Origin: a bacterium
GTDB lineage: Bacteria > Bacillota > Clostridia > Christensenellales > Aristaeellaceae
DNA length: 64,000 nucleotides
Direction of reading: 5' to 3'
Assembly (NCBI GenBank): GCA_004563405.1
Contig: SFTH01000005.1
Span: 34,741 to 98,740 of the forward strand
Below the pieces are notes generated by a model. That model made no database searches. It saw only the letters and a list, made by a program, of their open reading frames with translations, and had not been told where the DNA came from. Each line of letters begins with the position of its first letter. Within the stretch, counting starts at the first letter, position 1. The position numbers and the translations under genes were made by a program. Shown here piece after piece: positions 25,424-33,621 of this stretch.

Positions 25424-27151
25424 ATGGATTTTTTGGGTTCATATCACAGAGATATTCGCTCGCGGGCGCTGGATATATGCGATGCGCCCCACATCGCCAA
25501 GGGGCAAATGACCCTGGCAGGTTTTGAGAATGCGTCGGACGCAAACGGCATGGCACTCGTGCAGGGGCGCATGCGCAACCGGCGGGCGCTGGCGAAGGAG
25601 CTCGGCTGCGCACCCTATGCATCGCAGGCGCAACTGGTCCTGAGCGCGTATGCCGCCTGGGGAGACGAATATCCCCGCCACATCGAGGGCCCCTGCATGA
25701 GCTGCGTCGCAGACGTGGCCCGGGACCGCATGATCGTGGCCCGGGATCGCATGGGCGAGACGCAGGTCTTCTTCACCTGCGGAAAGGGAGGCATGGTTTT
25801 TGCGGGCCACCCGGATATGCTGTTGCGCAGCGCTGTTCTGGAGCCTGTGATGGACCGCGAAGGGCTGTGCGAGCTCTTTGGACTGGGCCCGGCGCGCACG
25901 CCGGGAAAGACGCCGCTTCGGGATCTGAAGAGCCTTGAGGCGGGCTGCGCGCTGATTTGCGAGGATGGAAAGTGCAGAACGGAGCGCTATTTTACCCTGG
26001 ATACCCGGGAGCATACCGATGGCGAGCGCGCCACGGTTGAGCGGGTCCGCTCTCTGCTGGAGCAGAGTGTGGGGAGCATCGTTCATTTGCATCCCGGATG
26101 TATGCTCTCCGGCGGGATTGATTCGACGGCGCTCACGGCCCTGCTCAGCATGCGCATTGGACGGCTGGAGAGCTTTTCGGTGGACTATCGGGACAACGAG
26201 CGCGACTTTGTGTCCAACGCATTCCGGCCGGAGATGGACGCGCCCTACATACGCCTCGCCGTCAACGTGTTCGGAACGCGGCATCACAACGTGGTGCTGG
26301 AACAGGATGAGCTGGCGTCCGCGCTGGATCGTGCCGTGCGCTTCCGCGGCTTCCCGGGCATGGCGGATATCGACGCGTCGCTTCTTCTCTTTGCCCGGGA
26401 GATCGTTCGCTACGCGCCCAACGTGGTCTCCGGAGAGTGCGGCGACGAGGTGTTTGGCGGCTATCCCTGGTTCCGGGGCGAACCCTCGCTGCCGGAGGAC
26501 GCCTTCCCGTGGTCGGGTTCAATGGAGCTGCGCACGGGCATACTGCGCCCGGAGATCCGGGAAAAACTGAGGCTGCGGGACTATGTGCGGGATGCGTTGC
26601 ACGCGTCGCTCGAGAGCTATGACGTCTCATGCATCCGGGACGGGCAGGAGCGGACGATGTTCAAGCTCCAGCGGCTGTGCTTCGACTACTTCATGGCGAA
26701 CCTTCAGGAGCGCGCACTGCGCATGTGCGTGCCGCAGGGGCTGCATGTGCTCACACCGCTGTGCGACGACCGGTTGGTGCAGTATGTTTACAACGTGCCC
26801 TGGAGCATGAAGCGCATGGACGGCGTGGAGAAGGGGCTGTACCGCCGGGCGGTGCAGGATCTGCTGCCGGAGAAGTTGCGCATGCGGAAAAAGAGCCCGT
26901 ATCCCAAGACGTGCAGCGCGGCCTATACTTCCGCCGTGCGCAGCGCGGTGCGTTCCCTCTGCGCCGATGCGGATGCGCCGCTCTGGAAGGTGGTCAATAT
27001 GGATTGCATCGCGCGCCTCGCCTCTGCGCCCCTCGATCCGGCGGACGCGCCCTGGTACGGCCAGCTGATGGCCGGGCCGCAGATGCTCGCCTATCTCCTT
27101 CAGGTGAACAGCTGGATGAAGGAGCGAAGTATAGCCGTCGAACTGGACTGA
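25424..27151 (+). CDS. Asparagine-synthetase-like protein lacking the glutaminase cysteine
   Basis: 575 aa, about the length of AsnB. The C-terminal synthetase half has the PP-loop CMLSGGIDSTALTALLS near residue 225 and SGECGDEVFGGYPWFRG near 335, so ATP-dependent amide or amidine chemistry is expected. The N-terminal half aligns by position with the class II glutaminase domain, but it begins MDFLGSYHRD rather than MCGI, and the NGE-type Gln-binding motif reads QGRMRN. The nucleophile is therefore absent and it may use free ammonia or another amine, as beta-lactam synthetase relatives do. A GGGGGTGG SD precedes the ATG. Monocistronic; no biosynthetic cluster is visible around it. Confidence 0.82.
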   Translation: MDFLGSYHRDIRSRALDICDAPHIAKGQMTLAGFENASDANGMALVQGRMRNRRALAKELGCAPYASQAQLVLSAYAAWGDEYPRHIEGPCMSCVADVARDRMIVARDRMGETQVFFTCGKGGMVFAGHPDMLLRSAVLEPVMDREGLCELFGLGPARTPGKTPLRDLKSLEAGCALICEDGKCRTERYFTLDTREHTDGERATVERVRSLLEQSVGSIVHLHPGCMLSGGIDSTALTALLSMRIGRLESFSVDYRDNERDFVSNAFRPEMDAPYIRLAVNVFGTRHHNVVLEQDELASALDRAVRFRGFPGMADIDASLLLFAREIVRYAPNVVSGECGDEVFGGYPWFRGEPSLPEDAFPWSGSMELRTGILRPEIREKLRLRDYVRDALHASLESYDVSCIRDGQERTMFKLQRLCFDYFMANLQERALRMCVPQGLHVLTPLCDDRLVQYVYNVPWSMKRMDGVEKGLYRRAVQDLLPEKLRMRKKSPYPKTCSAAYTSAVRSAVRSLCADADAPLWKVVNMDCIARLASAPLDPADAPWYGQLMAGPQMLAYLLQVNSWMKERSIAVELD

Positions 27152-27202
27152 GAGATACAAAGGACGGTGCCTGTTTGCACGCACCGTACGGACGCAAACC
27201 AC

Positions 27203-27237
27203 AAGCGCGCCCGCAGGAACCGTCTGCGGGCGCGCTT
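27203..27237. terminator. Bidirectional terminator
   Basis: 14-bp perfect stem (27203-27216 with 27224-27237) and 7-base loop between the convergent AsnB-like and GerMN genes. Confidence 0.75.
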
Positions 27238-27245
27238 GCGCTGTC

Positions 27246-28766
27246 TCAATTGGAAGTATCGACGACCAGGCCGGGGTCGGGCATCAGCGCCGATTTCAGG
27301 TAGATATCCTGGGCGAGGGAATCTACCTGCCGCCCCTCCACGAGGAAGGAGACCGCGCCGACGCTGCTGAGCTCTGCGAGGGCGTTGATCATCCCGTAGA
27401 TCAGCGCGCGCTCCTCGGCGGCGCTCAGGGATTGACAGCGCGCGTAGAACTTGCCGGAGAGGTTTACGATGGCCGTGCGATTCTCCACGCGCACGCCGAG
27501 GATGTCCTCCGGCAGAATTCTCTCCGGAAAAACGCTGGTTAGGCCCTCGATTCCGGGATCGTCCACCGCAATCATCGCGCGGAGGATGCTGCCCGCCGAA
27601 GCGGAGGCGGACTGGGCAACGGCGCACCCCACGGCGGCCAGGGTTCCGTCCTCGCGGGCGAAGTAGAGCCGGGCGCAGCTGCCAATGAGAAAGGCATAAT
27701 CCTCGCGGCGCATCAGGCCGTCTTCAAATTGAACGCGGCGTCCGTCCGGCATGGCACATTCGGTCACATACACGCCGTCGATGCTGATCCGCAGCGCGCT
27801 CAGATCGGGAATGAAGGAGAGCAGCGTCAGGGCCAGAGAGCCGTAGAGCTGCCAGGGCTCCACGCCGGCCATTGCGAGATAGCTGGGCAGCATGGAGGTG
27901 AACCCGACGTCGAGCACCCGCTCGCCCGCGCCGCTCACGCTCAGTTCGGGCGCGGCAGAGAGAAGATCCTGATTGCCCGGCATGGCGGCGAAGCAGCATG
28001 TGCGCGCCTGTGGGCCGGACTTCAGCGCATCAATGAGCGCCAGGGCGTAATCGGAGGAGGAAAAGCTCACTTCGCGCGCCTCAGGGAGCAGATATTGGCC
28101 GTCCGAGGAGGGAAAGTAGAGCAGGGCGCTGCGGTTGAGGCTCGCGCCACCACCCGCGAGAAAGCGATCGCTCTCCACCTGAGTCTGGGCGTATGCCGCG
28201 GCCGCGTTCTCCTCGGCGCGCACGAATGTGCCGGTAGGAATCGCGCAGACGGAGATGCTCCTGTCGCCGGCGAGGAGGTTCACGGCTTCCACGCCGTCCA
28301 TGCCCAGCAGCGTATTTGCGATGGAGGAGTACAGCAGCAGATAGTCCTGATCGCTGCGGTTGACGCTCGCATCCAGCGCAAGACGAACGGTGGCGACGCC
28401 GCAGCCGAACTCCACGTCCGTCAGCTGAGCCTCCGCGGAGCCTACCAGCAGCGCGCCGCCGCCGGGCGTGGCGTTGAGCAGCTCCAGGAGAACGGCCCGC
28501 AGCGGGCTGTCGCCATCCTTGACGTGAATGACGCGGGTTACGCTGGAGAGCTCAGGCGAATTGTCCGTCGCGCAATAGAGGGTGACCTCCAGGCTGTCGG
28601 ACGCGCTGCTGTCTCCCAGAATCTGGCGCTGTTCGATTTCGGGCGGCTCGGGAAGCGAGATGCTCGAACCCTCGGAGGCGTTTTGCGCGCTGCGTCCGCA
28701 TGCGCTCAGGCAGATTGCAAGGAGGGTCGCGATGGAGACCAGTTTCAGTATCTTTGCGGATTGCAT
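27246..28766 (-). CDS. GerMN-domain lipoprotein
   Basis: 506 aa. The signal peptide has lipobox LSAC (Cys about residue 23), so it is a lipid-anchored exported protein. There are two GerMN-type domains: one around residues 75-190 (LRAVLLELLNATPGG, VATVRLALD) and one around 380-490 (VRVENRTAIVNLSG, ALIYGMINALAEL). GerMN proteins act in spore germination and cell-envelope functions. ATG 28766 has AAGGGAG 9 bases before it. It follows the histidine kinase by 23 bp and is the third gene of a regulator-kinase-lipoprotein operon, an arrangement in which such lipoproteins may influence the kinase. Confidence 0.8.
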   Translation of the reverse strand: MQSAKILKLVSIATLLAICLSACGRSAQNASEGSSISLPEPPEIEQRQILGDSSASDSLEVTLYCATDNSPELSSVTRVIHVKDGDSPLRAVLLELLNATPGGGALLVGSAEAQLTDVEFGCGVATVRLALDASVNRSDQDYLLLYSSIANTLLGMDGVEAVNLLAGDRSISVCAIPTGTFVRAEENAAAAYAQTQVESDRFLAGGGASLNRSALLYFPSSDGQYLLPEAREVSFSSSDYALALIDALKSGPQARTCCFAAMPGNQDLLSAAPELSVSGAGERVLDVGFTSMLPSYLAMAGVEPWQLYGSLALTLLSFIPDLSALRISIDGVYVTECAMPDGRRVQFEDGLMRREDYAFLIGSCARLYFAREDGTLAAVGCAVAQSASASAGSILRAMIAVDDPGIEGLTSVFPERILPEDILGVRVENRTAIVNLSGKFYARCQSLSAAEERALIYGMINALAELSSVGAVSFLVEGRQVDSLAQDIYLKSALMPDPGLVVDTSN

Positions 28767-28789
28767 GCGCTTCAACTCCCTTCCCGCCG

Positions 28790-30274
28790 TCATTGGGGCT
28801 GCTGAACCGGCAGCAGAATTTCAAATGTGGTTCCCTTGCCCTCCGTGCTGGAGGCCGTGATGCTGCCGCCGTGCTGTTGAACGATCTGTTTGACGATGGA
28901 GAGGCCGAGTCCGGTTCCGCCGGTCGCCCGGGAGCGCGCCTTGTCCACACGGTAGAATCGGTCAAAGATGTGGGGCAGATCCTCCGCCGGTATGCCGATG
29001 CCCGTGTCGGAGATGCGGATCAGGGCGCGGCGGCCGCTGCGGGAGAGGGAGGTCTCCACCTCACCGCCCCGGGGCGTGTACTTGATGGCGTTGTCGATGA
29101 CGTTGTAGATCACCTGCTGAAGCTTCAGGCTGTCGCCCATGACGGAGATTTCATCCTTCATGGATAGGTTGATTTCGATTCCATTCTCCCGCGCCAGGGG
29201 GAGCAGGCGCTTCACCTGCTCGTCCAGCAGGGCGTTGAGGCTCAGTTCCGCGAGGTTGAGCTTCATGCCGCCGCTGTCGATGTTCACCAGCGTCAGAAGG
29301 TCGGAGACGATGCGGTTCAGACGGTCGATCTCCTTGTTCACGTCGTTGAGGAAATCCTTGGTCATGGCGGGGTCCATGGGATCCTGATACATCAGGGTTT
29401 CAATGAGGATCTTCATGGTGCTCAGGGGGGTCTTCAGCTCGTGAGAGGCATTGGAGACGAACTGGCTGCGGGTCTTGTCCAGCGCTTCAATCTTTTCTGA
29501 CATGGAGTTGAACGCGCGGGCAAGCTCGGAAAACTCCGTCTTGCCCCGTACGTTCACCCGTGCGGAGAGGTCGCCGCCCGTCATCTTGCGGATTCCCTCG
29601 CTCAGATCGCCGATCGGACGGGTGATGGAGCGCATCACATACATGCTCACGATGAGCACCAGCGCCGCGACGATGCACATCCAGAGCAGAATCTTCATCT
29701 GGATGCTGTGCAGGTTTTCATAGATTTCCTGGACGGAGGTGATGTAAACCAGCACGCCCACGCGCGCGCCGTCCACGGAGATGACCTGCGCGTACAGTCC
29801 GCTCATGGAGCGCACGTTTTCATAGAAGGAGAGCGCCGAACGGATCCAGAAATTGCCGGATTCGCCCGCATCGTAGTAGCCGTAGTCGCTCTCTGCGCCG
29901 GAGAGCACGTTTGTCACCTCCCGGTTGGGAAAGCGCATGCCCGTGAGCGCGGACTGGGTGTCCGCCTTCACAACGCCGTAGAGATCCACAACAAGCACGC
30001 GCCCGGCATTTTCTTCCGCAACGCCGCGCGCGAGGGTGAGCAGAGTATCAATATCAAGGGCGACCAGAGACCGGCCGATCTGCTCGGAGAGCGTCTCGGC
30101 GATTCTCTGGTCGTCTCTTGTGCGCTGGGTGAAGAGATTTTCGCCCACCAGCTGAATCAGGGAGACGGCCACGGAGGTGAACGCCACGACGATGATCAAC
30201 AGGTAGGCAAAAACGATTCTCCAGCGTATGGAGTGCAGATTGATTTTAATCCTTGTCAGTAAAATAGTAGCCAA
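28790..30274 (-). CDS. Sensor histidine kinase (WalK/PhoR-like)
   Basis: About 494 aa. TM1 lies near residues 18-38; an extracellular sensor of about 150 residues follows, then TM2 near 195-215, a HAMP domain (SITRPIGDLSEGIRKM), a dimerisation/phosphoacceptor domain with ASHELKTPLSTMK, and a HATPase with NAIKYTPRGG, DTGIGIPAEDLPHIF and TGGTGLGLSI. No PAS domain is obvious, unlike B. subtilis WalK. The start is uncertain: TTG 30274 fits the N-terminus but lies right next to its GGGGAG; ATG 30322 is the other choice. Either overlaps the regulator gene, implying coupled translation. Confidence 0.9.
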   Translation of the reverse strand: MATILLTRIKINLHSIRWRIVFAYLLIIVVAFTSVAVSLIQLVGENLFTQRTRDDQRIAETLSEQIGRSLVALDIDTLLTLARGVAEENAGRVLVVDLYGVVKADTQSALTGMRFPNREVTNVLSGAESDYGYYDAGESGNFWIRSALSFYENVRSMSGLYAQVISVDGARVGVLVYITSVQEIYENLHSIQMKILLWMCIVAALVLIVSMYVMRSITRPIGDLSEGIRKMTGGDLSARVNVRGKTEFSELARAFNSMSEKIEALDKTRSQFVSNASHELKTPLSTMKILIETLMYQDPMDPAMTKDFLNDVNKEIDRLNRIVSDLLTLVNIDSGGMKLNLAELSLNALLDEQVKRLLPLARENGIEINLSMKDEISVMGDSLKLQQVIYNVIDNAIKYTPRGGEVETSLSRSGRRALIRISDTGIGIPAEDLPHIFDRFYRVDKARSRATGGTGLGLSIVKQIVQQHGGSITASSTEGKGTTFEILLPVQQPQ

Positions 30275-30938
30275 CTCCCCACTTGGTGAAGATGTACTCC
30301 GGCTGGCTGGGCACCTTTTCAATCTTCTCGCGCAGACGGCGGATGTGCACGTCTACCGTGCGCAGATCGCCCAGATAGTCGTACTTCCAGATCGTCTCCA
30401 GCAGGCTCTCCCGGGAGAAGACCTTGCCGCGATTGGTCACGAACAGCTGCAACAGGTCGAATTCCTTCGCCGTCAGGTTGACCTCTTTTCCGGCGACGGT
30501 GACGCTGCGGTTGTTCATGTTCAGCTGCATGTCGCGCACGGTGATGATGCGCTGTCCGGATTCCCGCTGGGTCATGGCAGTGCGGCGGAAGATGGTCTTG
30601 ATGCGCGCCTTGACCTCCAGGATGTTGAAGGGCTTGGTCATGTAGTCGTCCGCGCCGTATTCCAGGCCCAGAATCTTATCCATGTCGTCGCCCTTGGCGG
30701 TGAGCATGATGATGGGCACGTTGCTACGCTCGCGGATGCGCTGGCAGACCTCCATGCCTTCAATTTTCGGCAGCATGACATCCAGAAGGATCAGATCGTA
30801 CTGCCCCGCGAAGAACTTCGAAACCGCTTCTTCTCCGTCCTGGGCGGAGTCCGTCTCATAGCCGTCCTGTTCGAGTGAATATTTCAAACCTTTTACGATC
30901 AAGGGTTCGTCGTCTACGATCAAGATTCTTTTTGCCAC
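30246..30938 (-). CDS. OmpR/PhoB-family response regulator
   Basis: 230 aa. Receiver domain (residues 1-120) with acidic pocket VDDEP, phosphoacceptor DVMLPKIEG, and TAKGDDMDK; winged-helix DNA-binding domain (about 130-228) with LTAKEFDLL and TVDVHIRRLREKIE. GTG 30938 is chosen because GGAGG stands 7 bases upstream; the frame extends to an ATG at 30977 with no SD. It is most like the WalR/PhoP group, but the usual walHIJ partners are absent, so the target regulon is not assigned. Confidence 0.92.
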   Translation of the reverse strand: MAKRILIVDDEPLIVKGLKYSLEQDGYETDSAQDGEEAVSKFFAGQYDLILLDVMLPKIEGMEVCQRIRERSNVPIIMLTAKGDDMDKILGLEYGADDYMTKPFNILEVKARIKTIFRRTAMTQRESGQRIITVRDMQLNMNNRSVTVAGKEVNLTAKEFDLLQLFVTNRGKVFSRESLLETIWKYDYLGDLRTVDVHIRRLREKIEKVPSQPEYIFTKWGVGYYFTDKD

Positions 30939-31014
30939 TTTGAGACCTCCAGATTGCAGTTTCTCCGAAAAAACCATTATGTAAACATTACAGCTTCATG
31001 ATTTCGTCATGTTT

Positions 31015-31043
31015 ATTATACACGACCGCTACGCAGATTTCAA
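31015..31043 (-). promoter_or_regulatory. Promoter of the regulator-kinase-GerMN operon
   Basis: Minus strand: TTGAAA (31043-31038), 17-base spacer, TATAAT (31020-31015). Just downstream, an inverted TGTAA/TTTACA-like element (about 30979-30992) could be a regulator site. Confidence 0.75.
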
Positions 31044-31099
31044 GCGCCGTCTTGTTAATGTTAGAATTTTCTGTCTCTATGTACAAAGCCGTCAAAAAA

Positions 31100-31108
31100 T
31101 GATATAAT
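31100..31108 (+). promoter_or_regulatory. Extended -10 promoter of the carboxypeptidase gene
   Basis: TGATATAAT is an extended -10 element 80 bases before the start codon; the -35 is weak. Confidence 0.5.
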
Positions 31109-31187
31109 CTAAAATAGTGTAACAGCGCTGCGCGAAATCGCGCATGCGAACTGCGATTCCGAATAAACAACTGGAGGATGCACACCT

Positions 31188-32684
31188 ATGCGCCGCAAAT
31201 TGCCCGCGCTTTTATCCATAATACTCATCATCGTTTTCTCCCTGTCCGCGTCCGCGCTGGCCCTCACGTCGGCGGACTACGACGCGAGCGTGCCGCAGTC
31301 CCTCACCGCGGATGAGCTCTATGCCCAGTCCGCGATCCTCATCGACGCGGATTCCGGAGACGTGCTCTTTTCGAAGGACGCCTATACGCGCATGCACCCG
31401 GCCAGCACCACCAAGATCATGACGCTGCTTCTGGGCATCGAGAGCGGAATCGACCTGGATCAGCAGATCGCCATTCCCCAGGCGGCCGCCGATATTGCAA
31501 AGGACAGCACGATGGTTCCCGTCTTTCCCGGCGAAACCATGAGCTTTCGCGACCTGCTCACCGGCTTCTTCCTCAATTCGGGCAACGACGGCGCAAATGC
31601 CGTGGCTGTGATCGTGTCCGGCAGCGTGGAAAAATTTGTGGAGCGGATGAACCAGCGTGCGGAGGAGATCGGCTGCCGGGATACGCACTTTGCGAACGCC
31701 CACGGCTACACCGCGGAAAACCACTACACGACGGCCTACGATCTTGCGCTGATCACCCGCGTCGCCATGCAAAACGAGGAATTCCGCAGCATTGCGCGCC
31801 TGGGCCGCAGCACCGTTCATGTAAATGAGCGCGGCGACATCATCGTAGGCACCAAGCGCTACATGCAGATCGAGGGCAGCGAATACTACTACGACGGGTG
31901 CGTGGGCGTAAAGTCCGGCACCACCAGCGCAGCGGGGAACTGCTTTGTGGGCGCGGCCGAAAAGGACGGCGCGCTGCTGATTTCCGTGGTCCTGAAGGAT
32001 GCGGAGGACAGCCAGCGCTGGGTGGACACGCAGCGCCTGTTTGACTTTGGCTGGACCTGCTACGAGACCTACACGCTGGATCAGATGTACGAGGTCGCGA
32101 GCGACCGGATCGCCAGCTTCATCATCTCCAACGCCAGCGAGGACGATCCCTTCGGCGGGCGGCTCGATCTTGAGATTGCCCAGATCAGCGATACGGATTA
32201 CCTGCGCATGGTCGAAAAGGACAATCCGGACGCCCTGCCCGCGGCGGTGGAGGATTTCCTCTCCCGGACGACGGTGGAAATCACGCACGATCTGACGGCG
32301 CCCATCTCCATGGGCGAGATCATCGGTGAGTTCAGCTACTATGACTCCGTCGCCGGAAACACGGTTACGGCAAGGCTGGTCGCCGGGCGCGACGTGGCCG
32401 AGCGCGTGGTTCGCGCAAAACTCACGGATTTCTTCCCCTTCCTGAAGATCTTCAACAATCGCCTGTTCCTGCTGCTGCTGGGCGTGCTGTTCCTGTTGCT
32501 CGTGCTGATCATCATACTGATCGCGAGCAGGAGGGCGGCGAGACAGCGCCGCCGCCGCAGAATCTATGAGCAGCGCAAGGCGGAGTACATGCGCCGCCAG
32601 CGCGCTCAGGATCAGAGCAGCCGCAGAAGTGCGTCGGGTGCCCCCCGCAGAGATCCCCGAAGGGATCCCCGCAGGCCGAGATAA
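31188..32684 (+). CDS. dacA: D-alanyl-D-alanine carboxypeptidase (PBP5 type)
   Basis: 498-aa serine peptidase that trims the terminal D-Ala from peptidoglycan stems outside the cell. It has a signal peptide (residues 1-27), active-site STTK near residue 71 (within MHPASTTKIM), SGN near 129 and the KTG-box equivalent KSGTT near 241. A PBP5-like C-terminal beta domain follows, then a TM segment near residues 425-450 and a very basic tail with RRDPRRDPRRPR. The tail suggests a cytosolic positively charged end. It is divergent from the two-component operon, which may control it. Confidence 0.93.
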   Translation: MRRKLPALLSIILIIVFSLSASALALTSADYDASVPQSLTADELYAQSAILIDADSGDVLFSKDAYTRMHPASTTKIMTLLLGIESGIDLDQQIAIPQAAADIAKDSTMVPVFPGETMSFRDLLTGFFLNSGNDGANAVAVIVSGSVEKFVERMNQRAEEIGCRDTHFANAHGYTAENHYTTAYDLALITRVAMQNEEFRSIARLGRSTVHVNERGDIIVGTKRYMQIEGSEYYYDGCVGVKSGTTSAAGNCFVGAAEKDGALLISVVLKDAEDSQRWVDTQRLFDFGWTCYETYTLDQMYEVASDRIASFIISNASEDDPFGGRLDLEIAQISDTDYLRMVEKDNPDALPAAVEDFLSRTTVEITHDLTAPISMGEIIGEFSYYDSVAGNTVTARLVAGRDVAERVVRAKLTDFFPFLKIFNNRLFLLLLGVLFLLLVLIIILIASRRAARQRRRRRIYEQRKAEYMRRQRAQDQSSRRSASGAPRRDPRRDPRRPR

Positions 32685-32711
32685 CGGAAAATCCTGACGC
32701 GCCGCATGTAT

Positions 32712-32757
32712 AAATCCCTCCCTTTTTTCCCATTCTTTGGAAAAAGGAGGGATTTTT
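32712..32757 (+). terminator. Terminator hairpin that contains the SD of the next gene
   Basis: AAATCCCTCCCTTTTTT (32712-32728) pairs with AAAAAGGAGGGATTT (32741-32755), then a short T run. The right arm includes AGGAGG (32745-32750), the SD of the M23 gene starting at 32759. It can therefore both end the dacA transcript and hide the next SD in read-through RNA. Confidence 0.7.
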
Positions 32758-32758
32758 C

Positions 32759-33421
32759 ATGTTCGCAAGAGAAGCGCTGCGGCACAGCCTGAAAGAATTG
32801 AAAAGATTCCTATCCGACATGCGCGTGCGAGCAGCGGCGCTGCTGCGTGCCCACGGAGGAAAAATTGCATACTACGCCTGCGTCGCCGTCGCCCTGAGCG
32901 CCATTGCCTACGCAGCGGATCAGTACCGCGCGGAGCGGGAGGTGCAGGCGGATGCGCTGATTCTGCCCGCGGTCGAACTGGAGGCGCTCCCGACGGAGCC
33001 GACACAGGAGTTGAGCGTTCCGGAGGGTGCACTCTGCCTGCGGAAATACGCGAGTGCGCCGGAGTGGAATTCGGAGCTTGGACTCTGGGAGTCCCACGCG
33101 GCGGTGGACTACCGGCTGGAGGGCGACGCGGTTGTGAGCCTCTGCGCGGGCACGGTGCGCACCGTGGGCGCAAGCGGCGTCTACGGAGGCTTCATTGAGG
33201 TGGAATCGGAGGAGCTGCTGCTGCGCTACGCATCCGTCTCTCCGGCGGAGGGAATCGTGCCCGGAATGCGGGTCGAGATGGGGGAGCGCATCGCCGTCGC
33301 GGACGACAGCATGCCCGGCGAGGCCCTCATGGGCGCACATCTGCATCTGGAGATGGAGCGCGAAGGAAGGAATGTGGACTTTGAGATGGAAGCGCAGGGA
33401 ATTCAACCGGGCGTGGATTGA
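32759..33421 (+). CDS. M23-family peptidase-like membrane protein (SpoIIQ-like)
   Basis: 220 aa. A short cytosolic N-terminus, one TM helix near residues 36-53, a linker, then a LytM/M23 domain. The zinc ligand motifs are present as HAAVD (H-x3-D) near residue 118 and HLHLE (H-x-H) near 198, so it may be active, unlike B. subtilis SpoIIQ. Single-pass M23 proteins of this size act in forespore-mother cell channels or in wall remodelling. Which of these applies cannot be told here; no spoIIIA genes are nearby. Confidence 0.75.
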   Translation: MFAREALRHSLKELKRFLSDMRVRAAALLRAHGGKIAYYACVAVALSAIAYAADQYRAEREVQADALILPAVELEALPTEPTQELSVPEGALCLRKYASAPEWNSELGLWESHAAVDYRLEGDAVVSLCAGTVRTVGASGVYGGFIEVESEELLLRYASVSPAEGIVPGMRVEMGERIAVADDSMPGEALMGAHLHLEMEREGRNVDFEMEAQGIQPGVD

Positions 33422-33445
33422 CTGTTTTGAAAAACATGGTATAAT
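33418..33445 (+). promoter_or_regulatory. Promoter of the structured-leader/pgsA unit
   Basis: TTGACT at 33418 (overlapping the M23 stop codon), 16-base spacer, TATAAT at 33440. Confidence 0.75.
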
Positions 33446-33463
33446 GAAAATGCGAAATGAGCA

Positions 33464-33543
33464 GGCCCGGCGGGCCGCTCGAGCACAGCGGGAGCGACAT
33501 CCTGGGACAATGATGTCGGGGCGCCGAAAGGTTTGCTTTCGGC
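33464..33543 (+). other. Structured RNA leader of unknown class
   Basis: The transcript from the promoter at 33418 has about 170 untranslated bases before the ATG at 33622. They can form three hairpins: GGCCC/GGGCC (33464-33476), a 7-bp stem 33495-33501 with 33512-33518 and a 10-base loop CTGGGACAAT, and an 8-bp stem 33523-33530 with 33536-33543. I could not match this to a known riboswitch; no T-run terminator is evident. Confidence 0.45.
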
Positions 33544-33621
33544 TGACGCGAAATACAGAAGAGTGCAGCCCTGGGCACAGGTATGCAAATGCGGAATGTG
33601 CCGGGGACGGGAGGTGCGGAC

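Noticed and set aside
33446..33621. Assignment of the structured leader to c-di-GMP or ZTP riboswitch classes
   Set aside because: Isolated resemblances (GCACAG, CGAAAG, CCTGGGCA) occur, but not the full ordered consensus of either class.
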